Shown: positions 6,068 to 14,498, counted from the first letter of the stretch. The stretch is DNA of 29,831 nucleotides from Planctomycetota bacterium (GCA_026386995.1 JAPLMO010000022.1:1-29831), one strand, 5' to 3'. Numbers and translations are program-made. The notes: generated from the letters alone by a model not told the origin.

Positions 6068-7162
6068 TTACTTCCTGCGACTTCTCCGCAGAAGCGCCAG
6101 CCCGCCAAGGGCCAGAAGCGAGAGCGTGGCGGGCTCCGGGGTGTTTTCGCCAGGGCTCAGAAAACCGCAGATCTCCGTACCATCGAGCCCAACGGCGGCA
6201 ATCCGGATGATGGACGGTTCGGCGTTGGTGGTGCCACTGTCCCAGTTCGTCCCCACGCCCGGTATGCAGCCATGGTAACCACCGTTCTCGAACTGGGAGA
6301 CGTAAAACGCGCAATCTGGACCCACGGCAGCCAGATCCCCATAGGCGCCGCTGCCGGTGGCGATGTCCGTGATCGTAGGCGTTCCCGACCAACCCGGTCC
6401 CAGATCGTACCGAGTGATGGTACCGTCGTTGTTGTTGCTGTAGAGCGACTGCGACATCGTGCCGTTGCCGAAGGCCAGACCGTCGGGGTAGTGGGGAGTG
6501 GTGAACGAGTTCAGCACCGTGCCCGTACTGTTGATGATGTAGATGCTGCTATTGCTCTGGCCCGCCAGGGCGATCACGTTGTTCAGCCCGGCTTCCATGT
6601 CGTCGATCAGGAAGTTGGCCGTGAAAATCGCCTGGTTGTTCCCGTTTGACGGATTGTAGGTGTACACGGTGCTGTTGCCGTAGCCGTCGGAATACGCAAT
6701 CCGGCCGTTGGTCAATGTCGTAATCCCGTACCCCATGCCCCCGGCAGTTCCCCCGAGCGGCACGGCTGCAGAGGCCCAGTTGTTCGGGTCAATCCGCTGT
6801 AACCCCGAACTGGTGGGGGTGTAAATGTAACCGTTGTGTCCCACGGTCAGGCCGTACCCGGTGGGATTGAGCCCGGTGATGGTGTGGGTGATGGTGACGG
6901 CATGGATGGGCGTGGACAGGTGCGTGGCGTTTTGAGTCAGGCTGTATTCGAGAATGTCCGATCCGACCCTGGTCAACAGGGCGTTGGCGCTGGTCCAGGC
7001 TCCTACACCGCCCACGACCGGGCCGGGAGATGGCGGGCCACCCGTGTAGATCTCCTGCGAGTACCCTGGAGCCAGGTACGGGTACTGGACCGCGTTTGCC
7101 GCGGGGGGAAGCAGCATCGCGGCGACCGAGGCGACGAGGGTAAAGGCGATCAAAGTCCTCAT
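6068..7162 (-). CDS. PEP-CTERM secreted beta-propeller-like protein
   Basis: The product has 364 residues. The N-terminus is a Sec signal peptide (MRTLIAFTLVASVAAMLLPP, cleaved near ANA-VQ). The C-terminus is a textbook PEP-CTERM sorting signal: P342-E-P, a hydrophobic helix LSLLALGGLALL, then RRSRRK. The body is rich in Gly/Asn/Thr with repeating blade-like units (YGLTVGHNGYIYTPT, YGITTLTNGRIAYSDG, YPDGLAFGNGTM, YGDLAAVGPDCAFYV), typical of NHL/SMP-30-like propellers. The product is probably exported and processed by an exosortase, which is not in this window. The start ATG overlaps the stop of the upstream pseudogene frame as ATGA, with AAGGAG before it. A strong terminator follows. The ligand or function is unknown. 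Confidence 0.88.
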   Translation of the reverse strand: MRTLIAFTLVASVAAMLLPPAANAVQYPYLAPGYSQEIYTGGPPSPGPVVGGVGAWTSANALLTRVGSDILEYSLTQNATHLSTPIHAVTITHTITGLNPTGYGLTVGHNGYIYTPTSSGLQRIDPNNWASAAVPLGGTAGGMGYGITTLTNGRIAYSDGYGNSTVYTYNPSNGNNQAIFTANFLIDDMEAGLNNVIALAGQSNSSIYIINSTGTVLNSFTTPHYPDGLAFGNGTMSQSLYSNNNDGTITRYDLGPGWSGTPTITDIATGSGAYGDLAAVGPDCAFYVSQFENGGYHGCIPGVGTNWDSGTTNAEPSIIRIAAVGLDGTEICGFLSPGENTPEPATLSLLALGGLALLRRSRRK

Positions 7163-7482
7163 TTCAGGCTCTCCTTATTCCAAGGTTTCCTAGGGGAGGC
7201 GACCTTCGCGTCCCGGTTCGTCAGACAGGTTACGCACGCGGTAACCGAGTTGAGGTTCGTGGCATCAACGGGCTTTTCGGGGCTGTCGGCCCCGACACGC
7301 CGCCAGAACTACTGCTGGTGCATTTACTGACTGTCGTCAACCACCCAACTGTACATGCCGGCCTACGTCGAGGGATCGAACTCGACTACCGAATTTCCGT
7401 CCGTACGCACATAAACGAACGAGGCCGACTCCGAAACCACCGGCAGTGCGAGAGTCAGCGCCGCCGCTAGCAGGCGTCTCGC
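7159..7482 (-). pseudogene. Decayed secreted protein gene with three in-frame stops
   Basis: In one minus-strand frame there is a signal-peptide-like start (RRLLAAALTLALPVVSES), then SFVYVRTDGNSVVEFDPST, a stop (TAG, 7363-7365), AGMYSWVVDDSQ, a stop (TAA, 7324-7326), MHQQ, a stop (TAG, 7309-7311) and FWRRVGADSPEKPVDA. The frame ends in a TGA that overlaps the next gene's ATG. Read through the stops, the pattern (YSWVVD...QQ-W-FWxRVG) resembles a motif I associate with planctomycete PEP-CTERM proteins; the third stop would be a TGG to TAG change. No clear start codon survives. The call is moderate because it rests on motif memory. Confidence 0.5.
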
Positions 7483-7530
7483 GAATACAGATGCAGGGAG
7501 AATAATCCCAGAACAGGAAGTGGTACGAAT

Positions 7531-8095
7531 GGTTCCCCTCCTCTCAGTCGATGTTTTTGCGGCTTACAGGCCGTTCCCGCAGACAGCTTTTGTGAACTCG
7601 CACGATACCCTGGCCGCACGGTCCGGGCGCACACTCTCCATGTGTATCCGGCGCACGGTCTTTGGCCTATACGCTCGACCCTCAGCGGAAACCCCCGGCA
7701 GGAAACGCTGAAGTGGTCTATCCCCGCTACAGCGATTGCTCAAGGATCCCTCTCAGACCTACTCATAGCAAAGCATGTGCCAAGGCTGCAGGACGACAGG
7801 GCAGAGGTCTAAAGGAAGGGCTGCAAGTTTCGTTATAACAATGACTTATCGGACTTATCTGGCCCCGGAGAATTGCCGCGCGATAGACCAGCAGCAGCGA
7901 GCAGAATGTTTCCCCCAGGCAACACGCCTAGAATCGGGCCGGCCATGTACGCCTATAACCGCAGTCCTGACAAGGTCTTGCGCGATTGTTACGCTTTGCA
8001 ACGCGATGTTGCCAAACGTAAACACGTCACACGCAACCTGGGAATGGGGCAGGTGTGTGTCCCGCAAACTCCGTCCGGGGCATTTCTGGGCCACG
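7531..8095. other. Intergenic stretch with no recognisable gene
   Basis: About 565 bp between the decayed gene and repeat copy B. Open frames exist on both strands (for example the minus strand at 7855-8094), but none has a plausible ribosome-binding site, signal or recognised motif. I see no terminator or convincing promoter. Confidence 0.5.
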
Positions 8096-8437
8096 TGTAC
8101 TGGTTCAACGAGATTCCGTTCGCCATTCGTTAGGCCGCGTGGAGGGGCAAAACGCAGGTTTTCCGTTAAGTTGTGCGTCCTATGCGGCGTGATGAGGCGT
8201 GCAGGGAAGGCTAGCGCAGGCCCTTTTGCAGCAAGATTTCATGGCGAGGGCACACCGCGGCCGCGGTCTGGGATGACTTGCGCCGCGCAACGAGCGCCGA
8301 CCCCACAACCGTGGTTCCCGGGCAAATCAGCCTCCGAAAGAAGTTGTGACCGGATGCCTCAGAGGCTGCCATAAGTGCCGGTGAATAAACAGGTTATGCC
8401 GCCAGGCGAAGGGCACGAAAATCGGTGGACCAGTACA
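8096..8437 (-). mobile_element. MITE-like element, copy B (342 bp, both ends present)
   Basis: The left end TGTACTGGTTC (8096-8106) and right end GGACCAGTACA (8427-8437) are inverted repeats with 10 of 11 matches. Inward from the right end is the 65-nt leader and an ATG at 8372 (MAASEASGHNFFRRLICPG), after which the transposase similarity stops. The left part (AACGGAAAAC, CCTAACGAA and GCAGCAAGATTT regions) matches copy C. It is therefore an internal-deletion derivative of the same element. No target duplication is evident. The right end lies 21 bp from the esterase stop codon. Confidence 0.75.
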
Positions 8438-8458
8438 GCGGCTACACACTGAATCTAT

Positions 8459-9961
8459 TTACCACTTGTAATTATTGATCGTGGCGAGTGGCCACTTATC
8501 GGTACGGAACGGTCCTGCCGGGAGTCCCGCTTTGTTGAAGAGGTTGCACTCAGGATCGTTCTGCCAGGCGTAACGCACCGCAACGGGCTGCGCGACCTTC
8601 GGCGACGAAAGAACGACCTTGTCTCCAAAAAGTTTTGCGTCTGCCCAATGGAAAACGCGATCCTTTCCGGCGATGGTGAACCCTTTTAGAACGCTGGTGT
8701 CTGGGACGTTCTTTGTCGCTTTAGTGACGAGTCCGCCAGCGATGTCCGTGAAGGTCAAGGTCACTTGATTGCCATCGATCTTCGTCGACGCAAGACGCGG
8801 ACCACTGATGACGAGGTCTTTCATACCGTAGTCTTTCACGAGAGCCAGATTGGCCAAACGGAGTCCCACTTCAAGTTTCTTGAGCGGATGAAGATCAGAA
8901 TCTCCGATGTCAATGGTGACAACTTCGCCCGTGTTCGGCATGGTCAGGACCGCTGCTTGTGATTCACGAAGTTCTGACCACGCGGCTGCCTTGGGGGGAA
9001 TCTCCTTGAAATCCATCCTAAAACAGCCCGGAAGTTGTACGTAGTAGAAGGGGAAGTCGCCCTGGTCCCACCTTTCACGCCAATCCTGAACCATGACGGG
9101 AATCAAAAAGCGGTACTGATACCCATGACAACCAGCATCAGGAGCATCGCCCCCGTTGTAACCGCCGTTGTTTTCACCCTGATACCAGATCACTCCACGT
9201 ATTCCAAATGGAATTATGGGATGGACCATTGCATTGTAGAGATGACCAACCTTAGCACTGGGATGATCCTTTGCGACGCTGGCGATCAGCGGTTCAAAGG
9301 CGGGAATCCCCTCCATCGCTTCACGACTGGTCCACGCTTGAACGACAGACCCTCCAAAAGATGGGGCGATCAGTCCAACTGGAACCTTGAGTTCCTGATG
9401 CAGCTTGCGTCCGAAATAGTAGGCTGCCGCGGAAAAATACTTGGCAGAACCTGGACCGCATGGAGCCCATCTTGCGTCGACATCATCTTGCGGCTTATCG
9501 ACACTATTTTCCTCAATTTTGAAAAAGCGGATGTTTGGATAAACAGCTTTCTTGGGCTCTTCGACTCTGTCGGTGAGACTGAGATACTCCATTTCCATCT
9601 TCATGTTGGACTGTCCGGAGCAGACCCAGACTTCGCCGACCATCACGTTTTCAAACTTGACGGTGTTACTTTGCCCTTTGACTTCCATGACGTAAGGACC
9701 GCCGGCTTTCATCGGATCGAGTTTGAGCGTCCAGTTTCCGTTGGCGTCGGCGGTTGCCTCTTTGGTCTGCTCGTTGATGGTGACGGTCACTTTTTCGCCA
9801 GCGGTCGCGGTTCCCCAGACAGGATCGCGTTGCTCACGTTGAAGCACCATGTTGCTCCCGAAGACGTGAGGAAGTTTCACCTCAGCCATCGCGACTGAAG
9901 TTGCACACAATCCAACCGCGACGAGCAGAGCGAAGTGTCGCCAAATGGTTGTAATCTTCAT
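8459..9961 (-). CDS. Sialate O-acetylesterase-like SGNH esterase (SASA family)
   Basis: The product has 500 residues. The ATG at 9961 has AAAGGAAA upstream and starts a good signal peptide (MKITTIWRHFALLVAVGLCA, cleaved after AMA). An N-terminal beta domain (LPHVFGSNMVLQREQ) precedes the SGNH core: VCSGQSN with nucleophile Ser118, GVIWYQGENN, and DLHP supplying the Asp/His pair. Members remove O-acetyl groups from sialic acid or, in environmental bacteria, from other acetylated glycans. The gene is visibly more AT-rich than its neighbours. It is bounded by repeat copy B 21 bp after its stop and by the end of repeat copy D 41 bp before its start, which suggests acquisition as a cassette. It is about 30% similar by eye to the esterase at 27717-29276. 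Confidence 0.92.
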   Translation of the reverse strand: MKITTIWRHFALLVAVGLCATSVAMAEVKLPHVFGSNMVLQREQRDPVWGTATAGEKVTVTINEQTKEATADANGNWTLKLDPMKAGGPYVMEVKGQSNTVKFENVMVGEVWVCSGQSNMKMEMEYLSLTDRVEEPKKAVYPNIRFFKIEENSVDKPQDDVDARWAPCGPGSAKYFSAAAYYFGRKLHQELKVPVGLIAPSFGGSVVQAWTSREAMEGIPAFEPLIASVAKDHPSAKVGHLYNAMVHPIIPFGIRGVIWYQGENNGGYNGGDAPDAGCHGYQYRFLIPVMVQDWRERWDQGDFPFYYVQLPGCFRMDFKEIPPKAAAWSELRESQAAVLTMPNTGEVVTIDIGDSDLHPLKKLEVGLRLANLALVKDYGMKDLVISGPRLASTKIDGNQVTLTFTDIAGGLVTKATKNVPDTSVLKGFTIAGKDRVFHWADAKLFGDKVVLSSPKVAQPVAVRYAWQNDPECNLFNKAGLPAGPFRTDKWPLATINNYKW

Positions 9962-10002
9962 TAGTATTTCCTTTGTTAGATGGTTAAGTGATTGGACGTT
10001 AC

Positions 10003-10256
10003 TGTCCTGGTCCACTGAAGTTTGGGTTCCGTTCAGTTTGGCCCTGAGTCGTAAAACAGCGGCGGTTCATGGTGCGATTCCAGAAGCCGGCCGAGAACAC
10101 CTTCTGGGAGCCTGCCGATGCCTGCCAAACCGTCATCTCCGGCAATTCCGTTACCCCGAGCCTGGCCCTCCCGCGTTAAGTTGGCCATCTTGCACGTGAT
10201 CAGTTTGACTCAATACACCATAGTTTACACACGAATCTGGGCGGCCGATAGCATAA
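10003..10256 (+). mobile_element. IS-derived 5' end, copy D
   Basis: TGTCCTGGTCC (10003-10013) matches the family terminus in 10 of 11 positions. A 66-nt leader follows, then an ATG at 10069; the leaders of copies A, B and C are 65 nt. Orientation is opposite to A, B and C. The leader sequence itself has diverged. Similarity to the transposase is lost after about 10256, and no 3' terminus was found. Confidence 0.6.
10069..10256 (+). pseudogene. Frameshifted N-terminal transposase remnant
   Basis: The frame from 10069 reads MVRFQKPAENTFWEPADACQ and then ISGNSVTPSLALPR and a stop. One base out of phase, the sequence continues WPSRVKLAILHVISL and then YTIVYTRIWAADSIN. The two parts join naturally as one N-terminus of the planctomycete-type integrase-core transposase, so a frameshift near 10160 is inferred. 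After SIN the sequence diverges; no DDE domain follows. Confidence 0.6.
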
Positions 10257-10318
10257 ATCCCATGTGCCTCCCAAACTTTTTGCAACCGTCGCAACCCTTC
10301 ATTTTGAACGGACGTGGG

Positions 10319-10355
10319 TGTGCGGCGTAGCCTTTGCACTGATTCACAGTGGCGA
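10319..10355 (+). repeat. 37-bp dispersed repeat, copy 2
   Basis: Counterpart of 5445-5481 (32 of 37 positions by eye), about 65 bp after the transposase remnant of copy D. Its function is unknown; it is probably element-derived. Confidence 0.6.
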
Positions 10356-10436
10356 GGCCGTCCTTTCTGGTTGGAAGGGCTCAATCGTAGCCGTGAAGAG
10401 CATTGCAGACAAGAGGCGTAAGTGCTTGTAGAATAG

Positions 10437-10568
10437 GGCGGATGGAGTTCTTGGGAAGCACAGGTTGCCCTGGCGCTGGGGCGGGTCATGTGGATCTTCA
10501 TGGTGGCCATCGGGACGAAGTTCTGTTTCCAGGCGGGTGCGAAGGTGTTTCCGGGACTGCTTCAGTAG
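10437..10568 (+). pseudogene. Possible C-terminal relic of a membrane protein gene
   Basis: The frame from just after a TAG at 10434-10436 to the TAG at 10566-10568 reads [20 protein letters not shown] and then [17 protein letters not shown]. This looks like a natural hydrophobic helix and tail, with no start codon of its own. It may be the end of a gene destroyed when copy D inserted. It could also be chance in GC-rich DNA. No family is recognised. Confidence 0.3.
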
Positions 10569-10623
10569 GAAGCCTGAGCCGCCGCCCGGATCGCCGGCAA
10601 GAAAGGAACACCTCGTGGAGACG

Positions 10624-11652
10624 ATGAAGGCGCTCGTCAAGAGCAAGGCCGAGCCCGGCCTCTGGCTGGCCGAGGTGCCCGTGCCGCATGCGGGCATCAA
10701 CGACGTGCTCATCCGAGTTCACAAGACCGCCATCTGTGGCACGGACATCCATATCTACAACTGGGACGAGTGGTCGAGGAAGACGATCCTCGTGCCAATG
10801 ACCATCGGCCACGAGTTCGTCGGCGTGGTCGAGAGGGTGGGGGAGAACGTCACGGACTTCAAGCCCGGCGACATCGTCAGCGGCGAGGGCCACCTGGTGT
10901 GCGGCCGCTGCCGCAACTGCCTGGCGGGCCGGCGGAACCTCTGCCCGAAGACCAGCGGTGTGGGCGTCAACCGCGACGGCGCGTTTGCCGAACTGCTCTG
11001 CATCCCCATGACGAACGTCTGGTACGCCGACCCGACGATCCCCATGGAGGTGCTGGCGTGCTTCGACCCGCTGGGCAACGCCACGTACACGGCCCTGTCG
11101 TTCAACGTGCTGGGCGAGGACGTGCTGATCACGGGGGCGGGGCCGATCGGCCTCATGGCGACGGCCATTGCCCGCCATGCTGGGGCGCGGCATATCGTGG
11201 TTACCGACAACAACACGTACCGGCTGGGTCTCGCGAAGAAGATGGGCGCCACGGTGGTGGTGAACATCGCCGAGAACGGCCATTTGGAGGAAGTGCAGCG
11301 TATGCTCGGCATGAAGGAAGGCTTCGACGTGGGGCTGGAGATGTCGGGCAGCGCGGCGGCCCTGCGCGGCATGCTCGCCAACATGTGCCACGGCGGCAAG
11401 ATCGCCCTGCTGGGCATCCCCGAGGCGCACGCCGAGATAGACTGGAACCTCGTGGTTTTCAACAGCCTGACCATCAAGGGCATCTACGGCCGCGAGATGT
11501 ACGAGACCTGGTACAAGATGACCGTGATGATCCAGAGCGGCCTTGACATCACGCCGATCATCACCCACCGTTTCCACTACACCGAGTTTCAGAAGGGCTT
11601 CGAGATCATGAGGTCGGGCCGGTCGGGCAAGGTCATACTGAACTGGGTCTAA
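10624..11652 (+). CDS. tdh: L-threonine 3-dehydrogenase
   Basis: This zinc-dependent medium-chain dehydrogenase oxidises L-threonine with NAD+ to 2-amino-3-ketobutyrate in the cytoplasm. The product has 342 residues; the E. coli enzyme has 341. Catalytic zinc ligands C38 (AICGTD), H63 and E64 (GHEF) are present. Structural zinc cysteines C93, C96, C99 and C107 are all in place. The Rossmann motif GAGPIG lies near 175. GGAG precedes the ATG at 10624 with good spacing; an in-frame GTG two codons earlier is less likely. It is followed 15 bp later by a secreted DUF3472 protein and then by kbl, whose product uses the Tdh product, so the three are probably one operon. Nothing is missing or odd in the protein. 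Confidence 0.95.
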   Translation: MKALVKSKAEPGLWLAEVPVPHAGINDVLIRVHKTAICGTDIHIYNWDEWSRKTILVPMTIGHEFVGVVERVGENVTDFKPGDIVSGEGHLVCGRCRNCLAGRRNLCPKTSGVGVNRDGAFAELLCIPMTNVWYADPTIPMEVLACFDPLGNATYTALSFNVLGEDVLITGAGPIGLMATAIARHAGARHIVVTDNNTYRLGLAKKMGATVVVNIAENGHLEEVQRMLGMKEGFDVGLEMSGSAAALRGMLANMCHGGKIALLGIPEAHAEIDWNLVVFNSLTIKGIYGREMYETWYKMTVMIQSGLDITPIITHRFHYTEFQKGFEIMRSGRSGKVILNWV

Positions 11653-11667
11653 GAGACGAGTGGTCCC

Positions 11668-12957
11668 ATGCAATCGTTCCGGAAGTTCATCGCGGGACTG
11701 GTGGTCGTTGGCGCGATTGCGGCGCAAGCGCTTTGCGCGGCAGAGGCGCCGAGTGGCGAGTTGCGCGTGCCGGCCTTCACGGCGTACCTGGACCCGAACC
11801 CGAACGGCGCGCGGGTGTCGGAGAAGTCGGGCATCACGGGCTGGGCCGACCCGGCGCTGAATGTGCTCTGGTTCGGTGAGATTCGGACGGCCGGAACGCT
11901 CGATTGCTCGGTGGCCCTGCGACTGCCCGAGAAGGCCATCTCGAAGCTTCGCCTGACGGTGGCCGGGCAGTCGCGCGAAGCCGCCGCGACCGGCGCGGGT
12001 GTGGCACCGGTGACCGTGCGTTTTGGCGCGCTGAACATCGCGGCGGCCGGCTACCAGCGGTTTGCGCTGGAATCGCTCAACGCGGGCGGCCAACCGTTCG
12101 GCGACCTCGATGCGCTCATCCTGAGCGGCCCAGCGGCGAAGGACGCCCACTTTAATCTCAATCCCCGGCGCAATGCCGCGTCGGTGCACCTTGCTTACCC
12201 CGTGGCGAAGGGCACGGACGTTGCCGCGTTCTGTTGTGAGGTAACCGCCGTCGAGGACCCTGTTGCGACCTACTACGAGGCGTGCGGCTGGCACCGCGGA
12301 TACTTTGGCATGCAGGTCAACAGCGAGACGGAGCGGCGGATCATCTTCAGCGTCTGGGACAGTGGCGGCGAGGCCGTGGATCGCGCGAAGGTGGCGGCGG
12401 AGAACCGCGTAACGCTTCTCGGCAAGGGCGAGGGCGTGGACGCCGGCGACTTTGGCCACGAGGGCACAGGCGGGCACAGTCACCTCGTCTATCCGTGGAA
12501 AACCGGCGAGGTGCAGTGGTTCATTGTCACGGCCCAGCCGACCGATGCCACGCACACGATATACTCGGGGTTCTACCTTCATCCCGAGAAGAAGCAGTGG
12601 ATGCTCATCTCCAGTTGGCGGGCGCCGAAGGAAGGCGGCTACCTGCGTGGCCTGTACAGTTTCAGCGAGAACTTCGGCGGCAGCAACGGGCACCTGCGGC
12701 GGAAGGCCCTCTACGGCAACCAGTGGATTCGCACGCCAGCGGGCGAGTGGATCGAACTGACGAAGGCGAGTTTCAGCCATGACGGCACCGGCAACGAGGA
12801 CCGCCTGGACCGCTTCATGGGCGTGGAGGGCAGCAGGTTCTTCCTGTCGCAGGGGGGCTTCGTGCAGGGCTTTACGAAGTACGGCGAAGTATTCACGCGC
12901 CCGGCCACGGGCAAGCCGCCCGCAGACATCGTGTTGCCCGAGATCCCAGCGAGGTGA
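11668..12957 (+). CDS. Secreted DUF3472 protein with N-terminal DUF5077-like domain
   Basis: The product has 429 residues with a Sec signal peptide (MQSFRKFIAGLVVVGAIAAQ, cleaved near CAA). Residues about 28-145 resemble DUF5077 (AFTAYLDPNPNGARVSE, a jelly-roll-like sandwich). About 155-345 resemble DUF3472 (SVHLAYPVAKGTDVAAFCCEV, GYFGMQVNSETERRIIFSVW, HSHLVYPWKTGEVQWFIVTA). The family is common in secreted proteomes of Bacteroidetes and PVC bacteria and is thought to bind or process glycans, but no activity is established. It lies between tdh and kbl with 15-bp and 3-bp gaps, so it must be co-transcribed with two cytoplasmic threonine-catabolic enzymes. That pairing is unusual and unexplained. 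Confidence 0.85.
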   Translation: MQSFRKFIAGLVVVGAIAAQALCAAEAPSGELRVPAFTAYLDPNPNGARVSEKSGITGWADPALNVLWFGEIRTAGTLDCSVALRLPEKAISKLRLTVAGQSREAAATGAGVAPVTVRFGALNIAAAGYQRFALESLNAGGQPFGDLDALILSGPAAKDAHFNLNPRRNAASVHLAYPVAKGTDVAAFCCEVTAVEDPVATYYEACGWHRGYFGMQVNSETERRIIFSVWDSGGEAVDRAKVAAENRVTLLGKGEGVDAGDFGHEGTGGHSHLVYPWKTGEVQWFIVTAQPTDATHTIYSGFYLHPEKKQWMLISSWRAPKEGGYLRGLYSFSENFGGSNGHLRRKALYGNQWIRTPAGEWIELTKASFSHDGTGNEDRLDRFMGVEGSRFFLSQGGFVQGFTKYGEVFTRPATGKPPADIVLPEIPAR

Positions 12958-12960
12958 CCC

Positions 12961-14142
12961 ATGTTTGGCACCGTCAAAGAGCGCCTTCAATCGCAGTTGG
13001 ACCAGGCCCACAGCGCCGGCCTCTACAAGGAAGAGCGGGCCATTGCCGGGCCGCAGGGCGCCCGCATCTCGGTCCGCGGGCGCGAGGTCCTGAACTTCTG
13101 CGCTAACAATTACCTCGGCTTGGCGGCCCATCCCGACCTTATCCAGGCCGCGCGCCAGGCACTCGACCGCTGGGGCTACGGCCTCTCGTCGGTCCGGTTC
13201 ATCTGCGGCACACAGACGGTCCATAAGGACCTGGAGCGGGCGATCAGCGCGTTTCTCGGGACCGAGGACACGATCCTTTACAGTTCGTGCTTCGACGCCA
13301 ACGGCGGCCTGTTCGAGACCCTGCTCGGCACCGAGGACGCCGTCTTGAGCGACGAACTGAACCACGCGAGCATTATCGACGGCATCCGGCTCTCGAAGGC
13401 GCAGCGGCTGCGCTTTAAGCATGGCGACATGGCCGACCTCCAGGTGCAACTCAAGACGGCCGCCGGTGCGCGGTGCCGCCTGATCGCCACCGACGGCGTC
13501 TTCTCGATGGACGGTGACATCGCGGACCTGGAGGGCATCTGCCGGCTGGCCGAGGCCCACGACGCGCTCGTCATGATCGACGACTCTCACGCCGTTGGCT
13601 TCCTCGGTTGCACGGGGCGCGGCACACACGAGTACCGGGGCGTCATGGGCCGCGTGGACATTATCACGGGCACGCTGGGCAAGGCCCTCGGCGGCGCCAG
13701 CGGCGGCTACACGAGCGGCCGCCGGGAGATCATTGAGCTTCTGCGGCAGCGGTCGCGGCCCTACCTGTTCTCGAACACGCTGGCGCCGATGGTCGCGGCG
13801 GCGTCGCTGAAGGCGCTGGAACTCGTGTCGCGGTCCACCGACCTGAGGGACCGGCTGATGGTCAACACGCGATATTTCCGCGATGGCATGGCGGCGCGGG
13901 GCTTTGCGATCCGCCCCGGCGAGCATCCGATCGTGCCGATCATGCTGGGCGACGCCGTACTGGCCCAGAAGGCGGCCGCACGGCTGCTGGAGAAGGGTGT
14001 CTACGCGGTCGGGTTCTTCTACCCGGTTGTGCCGCAGGATGCGGCACGCATCCGCGTGCAGGTCTCTGCAGCCCACACGAAGGAGGATCTCGACCTGTGC
14101 ATGCAAGCGTTCAGCGAAGTTAAACGGGAACTTGGGTTTTAG
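12961..14142 (+). CDS. kbl: Glycine C-acetyltransferase (2-amino-3-ketobutyrate CoA ligase)
   Basis: This PLP enzyme of the alpha-oxoamine synthase family cleaves 2-amino-3-ketobutyrate with CoA to glycine and acetyl-CoA, completing the Tdh pathway. The product has 393 residues, close to the E. coli enzyme (398). Visible marks are [58 protein letters not shown] (PLP-binding Asp/His), and the Schiff-base lysine K241 in [13 protein letters not shown]. The ATG at 12961 lies 3 bp after the DUF3472 stop, so translation is probably coupled. KBL and not the related AONS (BioF) is favoured by the tdh gene two positions upstream and by [13 protein letters not shown]. Confidence 0.95.
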   Translation: MFGTVKERLQSQLDQAHSAGLYKEERAIAGPQGARISVRGREVLNFCANNYLGLAAHPDLIQAARQALDRWGYGLSSVRFICGTQTVHKDLERAISAFLGTEDTILYSSCFDANGGLFETLLGTEDAVLSDELNHASIIDGIRLSKAQRLRFKHGDMADLQVQLKTAAGARCRLIATDGVFSMDGDIADLEGICRLAEAHDALVMIDDSHAVGFLGCTGRGTHEYRGVMGRVDIITGTLGKALGGASGGYTSGRREIIELLRQRSRPYLFSNTLAPMVAAASLKALELVSRSTDLRDRLMVNTRYFRDGMAARGFAIRPGEHPIVPIMLGDAVLAQKAAARLLEKGVYAVGFFYPVVPQDAARIRVQVSAAHTKEDLDLCMQAFSEVKRELGF

Positions 14143-14248
14143 CCTTCGCCGCCTTGCCACAGCAGGTAGGGATTCAGGAAACGGGGGCCAGACAATGAGC
14201 GAACTCCGGAAGACGGTTCTCCACGGCAGGCACGTGGCCCTCGGCGCC

Positions 14249-14330
14249 TGTAGTGGGCCACCGAAATTGCGTTCGCCGTTCGTTAGGCTGTGCGAAAGGG
14301 CACCGTCCGACGGGCAAAACGCCAGGATAA
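14249..14330 (-). mobile_element. 3' end fragment of the IS-derived repeat, copy E
   Basis: TGTAGTGGGCC (14249-14259) is a degenerate form of the family terminus. The next 45 bp (CCGAAATTGCGTTCGCCG, then TTCGTTAGGCTGTGCGAAAG) match the left end of copy C at 27190-27245. No right terminus is convincing. The 144-bp MITE at 14343-14486 sits next to or inside it. Confidence 0.6.
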
Positions 14331-14342
14331 CGGTAGCGTTCG
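14331..14342 (+). repeat. 12-bp direct repeat flanking the MITE (left)
   Basis: CGGTAGCGTTCG, identical to 14487-14498. It sits immediately outside the inverted ends of the 144-bp element, as expected of a target-site duplication. Confidence 0.75.
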
Positions 14343-14486
14343 TAATGGCATTAGGATAAGCCCCGAAGGCCCCCACCAAAAGCAGGCGGACCAGCCACCG
14401 AATAGCCTTGGCGCCACCGTCCGGCCCGGTTGCGCCGGGCTCCAGCGAATGGAAAACGGTCCGAAAACCCTTTACCTAATGCCATT
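14343..14486. mobile_element. 144-bp MITE-like element with 12-bp inverted ends
   Basis: The inverted ends AATGGCATTAGG (14344-14355) and CCTAATGCCATT (14475-14486) are perfect. The interior is non-coding and GC-rich, with a GCCCGG/CCGGGC hairpin near 14426-14442. The perfect 12-bp flanking direct repeat indicates transposition, not chance. Duplications of 10-13 bp are known from some IS4-related families; the parent transposase is not in this window. Confidence 0.75.
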
Positions 14487-14498
14487 CGGTAGCGTTCG
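14487..14498 (+). repeat. 12-bp direct repeat flanking the MITE (right)
   Basis: CGGTAGCGTTCG, identical to 14331-14342. See the MITE entry between them. Confidence 0.75.

Noticed and set aside
7775..8374. A 199-codon plus-strand frame
   Set aside because: It crosses the boundary of repeat copy B and has neither a ribosome-binding site nor motifs; read as chance.
10404..10436. Possible tdh promoter (TTGCAG ... TAGAAT)
   Set aside because: The spacing is 20 bp and it is nearly 190 bp from the ATG, too weak to report as a feature.
10498..14379. A 1293-codon open frame on the minus strand across the threonine operon
   Set aside because: It is antisense to tdh, the DUF3472 gene and kbl, all of which have clear motifs and start sites. 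The translation is Arg/His/Ala-rich and low in features, as expected of a stop-free antisense frame in GC-rich DNA.
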